Source of the DNA: Paramacrobiotus metropolitanus
Taxonomy: Eukaryota > Tardigrada > Eutardigrada > Parachela > Macrobiotidae
DNA length: 64,000 bases
Reading direction: 5' to 3'
NCBI RefSeq assembly: GCF_019649055.1
Contig: NW_026570262.1
Coordinates: forward strand, 1,054,001-1,118,000
Within the stretch, counting starts at the first letter, position 1. Each line of letters begins with the position of its first letter. The translations under genes and the position numbers were made by a program. Positions 1 to 12,200 of the stretch are shown one piece after another. The notes under the pieces were generated by a model, which was not told the origin of the DNA, searched no databases, and saw only the letters and a program-made list of their open reading frames with translations.

Positions 1-3000
1 ACGGTTGTGCGTAATTACAGCAGACCAAAATACGCAACTAGCTCGATAGTATTCCTTGTTTTTGTATCCCTTCCCCGTGCAGTTATCGATTTGTACTGAA
101 CACTTGTTCAGGCCGGTTCTCTCGTCATCCAGCCTTTGAACTAGATTTAGACTGCCGATCCCCATTTGCAAAGCAATCACGTTTTCTATGGATTTGTATA
201 GCTGCGTACTCGTACTAACTAGTGGACGTTCTGTTGGAGAGGTAATCGATAGCAGTGCGCTCAGCCCGAACGGACACCGCAAGCAACTCCAGCGGAATAG
301 ACGGAAATGTACGTACGGTGGTATGTGCTCATCCGAAGACTGAAATGGGATTGCAAGGGAGAAAAATATTATGGATTGAGCGAGTGTGGATGCCCAGCAC
401 AATGAGCTTACGGTATGTGCATCCAATCAATCATTCTAATTTATAGAACCTTCTTAACATCCCTAACCAAGGGTTTTTTAGCTGACTCGTAGATGGTCAT
501 AGTTCACTCGGATTACTGATATCCCGTGTTCCATGTGTTCAATCTGGATCGAGACCGGCCGTCAAGAATGGAAAATAATGTGGACTGTGGAAGGTGTATA
601 CGAACGTGGTGCATACAGTCTATAGCACCGTGCGACCCTTATATAAACCACAAAATATTTAAATACTGAATTTTATCACAAAAAAAGTAAACGCTGAAAT
701 AGTTGTGTTTAGCGAAAGCAGACTTATCAGCAAAATCTCACGAGGAAACCGTAATTTTAAACTTTTAGACGTCCTTACTTTTTAACTTTAAGGTTAGTTA
801 GCATCTCACACACTCATTTGCTTACTACACATCGAGCTGGACGATTAGTAATTAATTAGGCGATTAATATAAGTTATGCATAATTCACCCTTAAGATTAC
901 CTAATTAATTAAGAAACATGTCCGAAAAGTTAGTTACAATCGATGTAGCCTTCAATTTGATAACAATTATAAGTAAAGAATTATATCGATCATAAGTGGC
1001 AATTGCTTCTCGTAGCAAGATCAGTGGTAGAAATTAAGAGTGTGTGTTTTCACCGTGTTGATTTGTTCTACGTCTGTTCGTGTGGATCCCAGTTTCATGA
1101 ACATTATTACTATATACTGTTGCAAGCATTGTCGTTAATGCTTTTGGTATTATGATATGTGTTAAGCGGAAAGTCTGTAAAAAAATCTCAAATACCACCT
1201 TCATAAAAATTTAATACTGATCCACGCCACCCGGTCAGTAGTTATAATGCGACGAAGCCGAAACTCAGCGTCAGGTTACTGATAATGCGATAATATTCTG
1301 AACGTACAATTTTTAAGACTCAGTGCGAAATCATTATTTTGGCATAAGGCACTTGAATTTCGCCGTGTTATTTTACTGTAAAACACTAATAAATAGTAAA
1401 CACTTACCCCCAGTCCAGAAAAATTTTCCTTATCGATTGAGGTTAGTTTCCATCTACAGCATATTATGCAAAAGATTTCCGGAAGAAGAGTGTGTTTGTC
1501 CCAGTAACAAAATATTCAGAAATCGCTCGCGCAGCAGTTCGGTAAAGCGATGGAACTTCTGGAAACCAAAAATCGTTCATTAATACGCTTTTGTAGTTGA
1601 AATCCGTGTTAAAAAAACGGCAAAACAATTTCCTCCACCTGCACTATGCCGCTGTTCGCAAAACATGTGCAAATACAAATGCCGAGTGCCGACTAGAAAC
1701 AAAGACACACATATTGCACACGTATACAAACCTCCGCTGGCAGTGGCACTTGCTTACTGCTTGACTGAAGTGGGAAAAAAAGCCAAGCTAGTCGAAAACG
1801 AGTGAGCACGTTGCAGCTGGCCGGAGACTATTTGTACACCTTGCAAGATCGAGATGGTAGTAGTAGCGCACGTAGAAAAAAACTAGCCAATTGTGTGAAT
1901 CTTTAGTAGGTAGACCACATTCCACCGTGCTTAGTCATCGGCCCCAAATGGCAACGTAGGGTTAGCAACCGTCGTGGTCGATGCGCGGATGCGGCTTATG
2001 AACCCGGTGCGGGACCTTATACGAGTATATGTATCCCCGGCTGCTCAACAATTTTCTAATGTCAAAGCATATTTTTCACTGGGATTGTGCGTACAATTAG
2101 ATCTGCTGATACCGGCATGTGGAACTAGATCGCCGCACTACTGTATTTGTGTTGAAAATCGATTGTAACAATAGCACCTGAAGGACATACATTTTTGCCG
2201 GATTAACGGGGAGTGCCGCGGAGACGTGCCGGTGCATGCATAACAGTTGATTAAACATGAAAGGCCCAATAAAGAGTCTACCACTTACGGCTGTCATAAA
2301 ATAATCGATGCATCTCCTTGAGTAACTGTTTTTCTTGGGGTGTCAAATTTCGCGTATTGCAGCTGGAATATGGACAACATGTATAATTATAAGAAGAGTA
2401 TTGAGGAAAAGTGCATAATTATTTCTGCTTGTTATAGCGTTTAGTAATGCTGTCAGAATAGGGACAAGCTGCTTGAAAGTACAAATATTTTCAATATAAG
2501 AAAGCAAGTATGGATGTAAGCAAATTTTTTAACTGTAGGGCTTTTGAATACGGGCTTTTTTTCTTTGTTATAGTGTCATTTAGTTCCCTTTCTGCTTTTT
2601 TTATGATAAATTGTCAATCTTAGTAATGAAAATACTGCTGTTGGAAATTCGAAACCACCGTTTGCTGCTATAGATGTGGTATTAGTAATTGAATTAAGTA
2701 TTGTACTTATAATGCTTCTAACGAAAAATTTTAAAAATAGCAGATAAATCAGAAACTGTGACGCTGCACACTAGAGTCTGCCACGGGACCACGACTATGT
2801 TAACAATATCAGCTAGTGTCATAACAACTGGAATATTACACCTTAATTTTATATGTAAATTTTTGCAAACTTACGCGCTACCTACGTTCTAAAGCATAAG
2901 TTGGAATAAAAACATTAGAATTATTAATACATCGGTACAATTTGCGCTGTTTAGTAAGTTTCCATAATGCAAATATATATGCCACACCCTTGAAATTTAA

Positions 3001-3277
3001 TACTAATCAGGCAACAGGGAAAAAATGCGTACAGGAGATATTCCTGGCGAATTCCTGCACTCGATAAAACACAGCGTCCCGTATAAAGACTATTCAAGTT
3101 TTCCTCCTATATACCCATTATAACGCCCGTAACAATTGTAGACCCAAAAAACGGTCCCTGCCAGTTGACCAGTGAACGTGCACATGCTTTCGGCATGCCT
3201 GGTTTAGTCTCTTCACAGCATCATTATGACAGTAACTGCTATAGTTCAAATCAAAATCTTAGTAATAGTACTAATAG

Positions 3278-3333
3278 ACATTTAGTGTAACAGGTATAAG
3301 AAAGGGTAAAGGGTAACATTTAGTGTAACAGGT
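3278..3333. repeat. 18-bp direct repeat, two copies
   Basis: The 18-mer ACATTTAGTGTAACAGGT occurs at 3,278-3,295 and again at 3,316-3,333, separated by a purine-rich spacer containing repeated GGGTAA-like runs. The copies look identical. It appears to be a local tandem duplication in non-coding sequence, and no function is indicated. Confidence 0.85.
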
Positions 3334-3949
3334 TAAAAAACTGGCTGTTACAATGTAGGCCGATTAAAACAGAACGATTCTGGCCCGCTGTAACTACACA
3401 GTCTTATAAAAAATGCAGTCCCTAGCCATAAGTTTTGACGAAGAAAACTGTATCTGCACATTAGATAAACAACTTGTACTGCATAATTTGTTAAAAATAT
3501 TGAATTACGAGGTGTTAATACTTTCGTGTTTAATTCAGCCGTTACCTTAGGTTTCAATGTTTTTTTTTATTCAGAGAAGCTTGCGTGGCTTGTAGGCTTG
3601 AATTACCTTTTTTCGTTTGGAGCGTTAATCTGTACACTTTCTAGTTGCTACCAGTAGTTTCTTGTTGAATCGCAGAGCAAAATGACGATGACCACAAAAA
3701 TGGCTAATTAAGACTAACTTTTATCCTCTCAATGAGTGTCAACTTTTATTAACTCAGTGTTTGGAAATGAATTAATGGTTTTTTAATTCTCATAACTCAG
3801 TCATAAGTTAATGTACTTATTATAATATAGCTTACTGGGTAGACCAATTACAGTACATATAACTCTGCACTGTGGAGCTTCAGTCGAGCATTGATTATAA
3901 CTGTGTGAACTCTTACAGTTTTGCAGATGAGGCATTTATACCTTTAATG

Positions 3950-4012
3950 ATCACAAAAAAACACAAAAACACAAAAAACACAAAAATAAAAAACATAAAA
4001 AACACAAAAATT
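3950..4012. repeat. A-rich low-complexity tract (CACAAAAA-type units)
   Basis: A run of imperfect units of the kind ACAAAAA / ACATAAAAA fills this stretch. It creates an apparent lysine/asparagine/threonine-rich open frame that I treat as an artefact of the simple repeat. Confidence 0.85.
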
Positions 4013-4428
4013 ATTAACCCCACAACGGACTCACAAGCCATTACTACAAAAAAAGGGTAGAAACCAAGAAATCAGTTTCCTACGTACAATGCGCTTTAAT
4101 TTTGAACAATTTATGTTTTAAATATGGTCTGGTGAGTAAACAGTATTACTGCCGTTACAAAATCTCCATCGGTAGCGCAATGTATTTTAATTTGCGCATG
4201 TTAACCTTAATACATTCACCATCTACACGGTTTCAGAGCGACTGAATTATAAGTAGTTACGATATTTTTAATATAGCAAAATCAAAGGCACAAGAATATA
4301 ACAAAATTGTTTCCTGCAACAGAGTTTCGTAGTGTAGTGCCATTTACTTTGTTTATAAGCAATTTCGAAGTTTTGACCGCTATCCTAATGTTTTGTACGT
4401 TGGCATAATTACATAACCCAAATTCCAA

Positions 4429-4866
4429 ATGCTTATTTTGAATCATAATGACCAATTGCTTTACATTTTTTTGTGTTGTCGAGGTGCAACCAAGCTTTTA
4501 AATTGTAGAAAAGTAGCCCACGAAATAGTTATTACAAACGTTGCATCAAAACTTGTAAGCGGAAAAAGTTGCACTGTCCTTATGAAAAACCCAGCAAAGA
4601 TCTGTGATTTACTGTGGCTTTTATATTATAAATTTTTACGTCAGTTTAATGTTTATGGTTTGATCCGGAACAATACCTGGCCTTCATGCACGTTATCTGA
4701 CAGCATGCGCAATGTAGCACATGCCGGTTTGAAGTCCCTCAGGATAAAAGGTATTGCGAAAAAAAATTATGTGGAGGCACTGGAAAGAGCGTATGACCAT
4801 AGGTCAGTCACTTTGGAAAGCGTTCTAAAATCACCGTGTATGTTTTTGGCAGTGTTTGAAGTTTAA
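4429..4866 (+). CDS. Unrecognised open frame, 145 codons
   Basis: This is an ATG-to-stop frame of 145 codons in an otherwise stop-rich region. I do not recognise the protein. It has a plausible globular composition: a cysteine pair near the start, a tryptophan/leucine/tyrosine-rich middle and a basic, Ala/Leu-rich stretch around residues 95-125. There is no signal peptide and no obvious splice partner. A frame this long in AT-rich DNA is somewhat unusual but still possible by chance. It could be a fragment of an old mobile element or an exon of an undescribed gene. Confidence 0.2.
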   Translation: MLILNHNDQLLYIFLCCRGATKLLNCRKVAHEIVITNVASKLVSGKSCTVLMKNPAKICDLLWLLYYKFLRQFNVYGLIRNNTWPSCTLSDSMRNVAHAGLKSLRIKGIAKKNYVEALERAYDHRSVTLESVLKSPCMFLAVFEV

Positions 4867-7800
4867 CGGCTAGTTGGCCAACAATACCTTTTAATTAGCA
4901 GTTACGTTTCTGTAGATTCCAAAATCTGGAATTTTGCTGTAGCTGCCGCGTATCTGACTAGCGAAGCACTATTACTTTTGAAACTGGTAGCATAACCAAC
5001 AGCGATACCGATAAACCGAAAGCATAACAGAACTGACCGTGAGACTTACTTACGAGTACTTTGCGATTAACAGAAATGTTGCTAAAGTTCTGGCATATCC
5101 TACGGTAGCACTTCCGCTGACCAAGGTATCCATGCATTTATATACTCGTAATAGCACATTTATGGCATTACATGTATGTTCTGTCATATTTACGCATTAA
5201 CTTCTTACAGGACAAAAATAACCAATAGGATTTATGGACCTGTTGTTAGTTTGTGTGAAAACTGCCGATAAGTTCCGATAACAGTTTATACAAGTACTGC
5301 AACCAGCCGCTTCACGACCCTTACTCAAAGTATTAACGTTTTCAAGTAAACTATAGTACCGTACAGTAAGTAATATTGCCATTAATATCAATCATTATTC
5401 GAAATACTCTAGCTTTACTTTTCTTGTACTTGTATATGTGGAAACCGGTACAGGAAGTTGAAAACGTAACTGACTTGCTTATGTTTTCTTCTAAATTTTC
5501 TTATGTTAAAATGACCATGAATGCATCAACTGGAATCAAATGCATTTAATTATGACCAACATTAGCTAATCTAAAATAATGAATTACAATGGAAAAACTG
5601 TTCTAACCGGTAACACAATCACCATTATTGCGCGCAGGTTAATTAATTCAAAATATCCTTAAAATTAGCACGCGCCAGCAGCGTAGCAAGGGTAATGTTA
5701 CGATTTCCTATCTTCTCCTGCCGATCAATCCCATGGGATATGTAATATAAACTGAAGATCATTAATTCATGAGCTTTCTAATTACTTGGTTTTAGCCCGC
5801 TACGCCATGGCCGGTTGTGTGAAGAACACCATTAACCTACTATTCCAAAATTTCCGACAATCTTATGGCGATTGTGGATCCAACATTTGCGTATTTAATG
5901 GCTTAAAGGATGGATTCCAGTTGCCGGTCAATGTGAATATCCATAATCTGAGGCGCAGTGAAGGCAATGTGTGACTCGCCGGAATTGCCAGGAAATGGGC
6001 TTTCTTCCCGACAGGAAGGCACTAGCAGCTACTCCACAGCCTGTTGTTTAATGCCGTGTTCTATGCTGGCATAAGATGTTTTAGAATATTTTACCGCGCA
6101 AGCCGCCAAAAGTTTCCCTTTGGATACTGAGCACAATCATGTGAGCCCTTAACGTACTCCCAATAAATTAAATCAGAGTTAGTAAAATTCATGAGCCTTA
6201 CCATAATTGTTTATTTCTACTTTATCAAACTAATATTTTCTTGTTAAATGGATACTTTAGTTGCGTTAAGTTCATGGCAAAATTGCTAATCTGTATTTGA
6301 GCAGAATGTTGAGAACAATTAACAAAGTATGATTTAGTTACTTATGCTTGTGCTTTTATGTGTTACTGTTTACTGCAAGGATGCTCCGTTGTTCATCAGC
6401 TTTTTTTTGGAAAAAATTTTCTGAAATGAAGTACAGCCAGTTTTTTAAAATTTTGTTGGTGCGCATAATTGCTCTTGTTATGATGCAGTACACCTGATGC
6501 CGTGTTTGATGGATTAGGTGTTACTGAGCTGGGCACCAAATCAAAAGAAACGTTTTTCTCACGGTCGAAGCTGGTAGATTTTTGACAATACATCTTTGAT
6601 CTGGTCTAAGCTCTAAAGTGTCTTATTGTTGGTCAGTTATTCTCGGTTTAATTCGTTATCCAAATAAAGTCTATAGTAATGCAATCCTCAGTTACGTTAG
6701 TTGAAATGTTAATATAACCAATACACATTTATAACCACAATTTATCATCCGTGGTACATATAGGCTATGTCCCGTACCTAATTTTACGGTGTTTAGAGTT
6801 TTATATTGACTTGCACGCTTGGAGTGTCATACTCTTGAAGTTCAAAATTTAACATTATTTTTAAAACCGCCACGGTGTAGGAATAATGCGTACGCTTTGT
6901 TTGTCAATCTGGATACCTAGCTATATGGTCAGGTACGACAAATAAGTTCCGAGTTAAACTGTTGCAGAAATGACTGCTTCGAATTTCCCGATGCCGGTAC
7001 CGATTCAAGAGTCAAGAGGTTTTTTTGCTCATGGATAACTTCTTCGCGTTGTGAAATCACGCCTTTGCAGCTCCATTGAAAAGATTGTTTGTGCTGCACA
7101 ACTTACAATTAAGTCAATGGTTTCAGTTTGCAAAGATTTGCAGAAAAGTAGTGAACATACATAGCATTCAGAGCTCTCCTTTTGTGCACAAGCTGATACA
7201 GACGCATCAAGCATACCTATGCATCGGTAAAAATGAATTTAGTTATTTTCGTGTAATTAATTGTAAAATCATACCCGTAGGTATTCTGAATAACATTACA
7301 GTACACATCTGACTGAAAACATGAAATGCGTATAACACTAGTACTACCATGTTTGTGTATTTTTATAATGCATAATTGAATTGCTGTGTATTAATGTTGC
7401 AGTTTCCGAAAAAAACACTCCTATTACAAAGAATTATTAAAATACAAACCCTGAGAGCATACGTGGACTATGAACTTGCAGATATTGAAATAACGTACGT
7501 ACTGCGTTGCATCGACCAATCTGATCTTTGAGTGCAAACGTAATAATTAATAATTATCTTTCAAGTGGTTGTATAGCCAACGTGGCTTGTACTACCCTAC
7601 CCGTATACTTTACTTTACTTAAAGTTCCAATTATCTTGTCATCTACTTTAAATTTTGCGCTTCATCTTAATTACAATATATATTTCATTTATTAAACGTT
7701 TATGCCTAAGGCATCGTATTATGACAAAATCAGATTTTTTTCACGGTGCATATAACTTAATACCAGGCCGTGTTGAACTGTATAAGCGTACAAAACTGAT

Positions 7801-8499
7801 AGTACACCAAACTTATGCAGAAGCTAGCGGTTCTCAGGGATGCGTGGAGAAACTGGTTTTAATTTCTGTTCTGCACAATCTCACTATGACTGTTGCAACG
7901 ATAATTACTGGATCCATGCGGTTTGACTTACTGCCCGCTGTTTGCTTCGCTTTCTTACAGTATACTCGATCTCCTGGCGTCGTAATCCTTGCATGCATAA
8001 AATAAGCTGACCGTTATTTTCTACAACGATACTTTACCTGTTACTTAAATGAGGAAATTCTTACAATATGTAGTTAAATATTTATACCTATTGTGTTCGT
8101 GTGTAATTACGTATTACATGCTTCTGTATTGACGTACCGCGAAAGTATGTAAAAATGGTGAAACTTATCATTTTAATGTCAAGCAAAAACCTTTATGCAA
8201 GAAAATCTCTCCTGGTAATTTTTCCAGCTGGTTCACTCTTTTATAATACGTACAGTATGCGGTGATTCTCTGTGTACGACATAAGAAGAACAAGATTTTT
8301 GTAACAGTGACGAATGATCGTTCTTATGGTTAGGTCCCAAACTGTCAGTCTCGGTGTTCGGTATTTTTGCAGTCTTCGTTTTCGGGAGTTATGCAATCAT
8401 GGTTGTGTCACAAACGACAACCGCTGACATATATCACCGGCTCAGGTAAGTTCATTACTTTCTCCCGGCGTGCATCACAGCTAGTTGCGTCTGGTGAAT

Positions 8500-9250
8500 T
8501 TCAGCCAATGAGCTCAGCTAGTGCAAGCTTCAGGCGTTTTTTTGTCTGGATGGCTGCAGCCGCGCGGCCGGCGTTCGTGCTTGGTACAATTGAACACGGC
8601 ACACTGGCGTTCATGGCGGGTTTTTTCTAGTGTGTGGAGAACCAGTGGTACATATATGCGGCTATATGCTGCTACACAGCAAGAGGGACAAAGTAAGGCG
8701 GGTGCATTTTACCGTGACTGGCAAGAAAGTATTTGTGTTGTTGATGCCACCGGCAAGCTGGAAGAATAACACTGTGTTAAGTTATCGAGCGCGCGAGCCG
8801 TCGCTAGTATTCCGCCAGTTCGTCGGTTAAGTTACCTAACCCATGGGCTTATTAGCTCGGCAATCTAACAGTATCAGGCATTGATGGATCCTCGGTAAAC
8901 GGACGTATATTATAGTGGTTGAGCCGTCAACCGCCGTACCACTGTGAATTCCCTTTGTCGAGCAGACAGCTTCTTCCCTGTCTTGTTTTTCCCAGGGAGG
9001 CAATCCTGCTTGAAAGTCCAGCCACGCCTTTTTTATTTGCTACGTGTTGGTTCGATAGAGCGCATCTCGCGTATATATATGTTTGTGCGGCGCGCGCGCC
9101 AGCGGATTGAGTAATCCTGCGCTTGCCGGGTGCTCGGGCCGAAACCACGTTGGATGGGAGAGGAGAAGATGGATCTATATATGCCGAATACAGCATGCGT
9201 ATGATGATGTAAGTTTACTTTAGCCTTTCTAGCACACAACCAGAGCACAA
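8500..9250. promoter_or_regulatory. GC-richer patch, possible distal promoter or 5' exon region
   Basis: Base composition rises here relative to the flanks, with CpG-containing stretches near 8,560-8,590 and a GCGCGC run near 9,090-9,100. Several short overlapping open frames occur on both strands, as expected of GC-richer DNA. Position upstream of Neuroglian makes a regulatory role possible, but no TATA box or initiator can be argued with confidence. This is inference only. Confidence 0.15.
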
Positions 9251-12200
9251 GGATTGGGAACTACGGGCGGAAACGATCCTCAATTTCTCTCTCCCTTCTC
9301 TGTGTTCCCTTTCCCTTCTTGAAAATTGACAGTGAACTGTCGTAGTAGTTTTTATACTGCTGTGTGTGTGTCTGCTGAGCTGTTTTGTTTTGGATATTTC
9401 CAGCTCGCCCTTATTCCGCTAGACAGTATGTCTGTGTCTATATATTGCTCAAAGGTAGTTGATAGAGATAGCTCGGGTTGTTAAAACGAATTTTTATTAC
9501 TTCCACCCCGGGAAACGTAGCGAGATTATGTCGCAGCACTTGTAATCCGACTGATTCATATTTTCCTGAGCCCTGCATTGCGCAAGAAACGCTGACGAAG
9601 GGGTATGAGGCAGCAGCACACACTTGGACATTCACTGGATATACTGATGTATCAGAGAGCAATGATATTATATATCCACAAACGCATATTAAACCCATTT
9701 TAATCTGGGTCTGGATATTGAGGACAAACAGGAGGTATGTTATGCTTCGGTATAGATCGAATTAGGTAGGTATTCGCGTTTGGAAAGGGCTTTATTTATA
9801 CAAGCTATACCGCTACCGTTGGCAATATTACAGCGTGATTCTGTGATAAGATAAAGCCAGTTAAACTCAATATTTATACGATCACATACGATTGTTTGTC
9901 TATTTGCGGTTTTGATCGTACGGAAGCCGGTCGTTGCAGAAATGGGATATTTCATACGCTCTCTTGCGGAATTATTACCTCGCGCAGATGAACACAGAAT
10001 TGCATTTAGGCAGTACAGAAGTGCATTTTTTCTGATTGATACCGTTAAAAAGTCATAGAGCAGCAGTAGTTTGTATGATCGATTCAAAGGTTACGTAATT
10101 CTTCGCATTTTCGGATCGATGATCAGAAAAGCACGACAAAAGTCGTACGATTCATTGGATTTATAAATATGACATAATGTTTATATAGATATTATGCAGC
10201 AAATTAGCATGGTGATTGAAGGCGGACATAATGCGCTGCGCCTAACGATATTTGGTGATGCGAAACACTAGCGTACGTGTTATTTTGCGATGCTCAAATA
10301 GTTGCTGTTGCGATGGTGGTGTATTGCCCCTTGTGTTAACTGATATCCTTGCTCGTATAATACACCATGCATTTTGATGGGGCTTTTTTTGGTTTGTTGA
10401 AGAAGATTCGTCGCCCGTAAGTGGCATGCTTACTTTAGCCGAATAAGTGAGAATTGCTTATGGATATCGGTTCATCTGGTGGTTTTAGAGTGGTGGTAAA
10501 CCTTGGCGTAATGTTTGTACTTCCTGTACCGATGCTTGATGATGAGCCTATTATTTGAGACACCCTTACGCACACTGGGCAGTGAGCAGCTGCCTGGCTG
10601 CTCCGTAATAACCAGCTAAACCAGATATGTATTTATATTTATGAGCGGTATTTGCTTGACGACGGTGACGAGCAGTTCTAATGGAAATTCGGTTAGGGAT
10701 CAGTGTATAAACAATGAGGCCGGGTTTGAATTTCATATGCATGTTTGTAGGTGAAGTGGTGAAGTTAATGTGTCCTAGGAGGGATATTGGCATTGCGCCG
10801 GCGAATGCCCATTTATATATTTTCCTTTGATATCAAACTACGATTAATGTGTGGTGCCTTGGCTTGGTATACACTGACATGGACATCTTGCCTAATGCAT
10901 TTTTATTACCTAATTACAATTCACCGAGATAAACCCCACCGAAACCACTATTTGGTTGACCTAGTCTTGAAAGTATTTTAAATTTCTTCCATTTCGTCGT
11001 AAGTTTAGGGTTGATTCGATGCGTAAATTAGGTTTACAGATGGTCAGTAGTACTGGCATCAGTATTACAGCTCATCAGAATTCAAATTACGTTTTTCTGC
11101 AACCAAGTTGCATGTCAGTATGGACAATAATAACTACATGAATTCCAAAACCTCGCAGAATTGTAGGTCTGTATTGTTACCGTAAGCCATTTACAAAATA
11201 GATAAATTTATTACATTTGTTGACACATTCTGTAAAACAATTTGTCAACTTTCTTCGTAATTCTCAATACATGCACAGGCAACAGTTTCTAGCGAAACCA
11301 CGGCTGTTCCGATGCAGACAGTCGTTAACATTTACTGATATTTTGTAGTTGCTTTTGATATTTTGTTACCGTTGGCGGTGGATAATACCTAAAGTCTATA
11401 GATTCAGAATTATAATTAATAAAATTATTGTGAACTGCCTACTGCCAAACACACGAAGTATGAAATAGTTATGTTTTCATAAATCTGCAGACTTTTTACG
11501 TTTACGTTCACGTAAAAGGCAATTTTCTACGACAGCAAGCATTTAAGCGCTTCACTTAGCGATTCAACCGTAGGCATCATTAGTGTCAGACATAATATTT
11601 ATTCGTAAAACTGCGGATTAAAGAGCGTCTACAAGTAATTATATCTTGCAATGGTTCCAAGCGTTTGTTTGGTAACATCGGATTACTTTCGTTTGTGCTT
11701 TCCGTTGTCTCTCTGTCATAAAAAAGAAAAACTTTCTGTAAGGTGTAATTAAGCAGTAAAAGCTTGACGGATAAAGCACGTACCTATACCAACAACTTAG
11801 ATATCCAATTTCGCCGGAAAATTTTGTCGTTTCAACTACGAAACACAGAACCGATATTTTGTTTTATACAGTATGTCGATCGTAAATAATTTCGATTGCT
11901 TTCAGTTGCAAGTGCAGCGTTTGAATAAATTTTCTTGCCGCTCTAGATTTGTTTACGCGCCACGAATAATTAGATTTAATACTAGCATTGAGCTGAAGAT
12001 GATAAACATCCAGTCAAGTTGTACAGTATTTTATTTTGTCGATATTGTTCTACATCTTGTCTTTTAATCAATATGTACAAGATATAAAGTTGCAAAACCG
12101 TAATGAAGCGAATACTTAACAACACAGGGGTGCTATTAGTTCCGGCAACATTTATCCAAGTAGGTTGTTTTGGGAGAGACGAAATCGGCGGGAATGGCTG

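Noticed and set aside
3872-4060. A Lys/Asn-rich 62-codon frame as a small protein
   Set aside because: It is produced by the CACAAAAA-type simple repeat.
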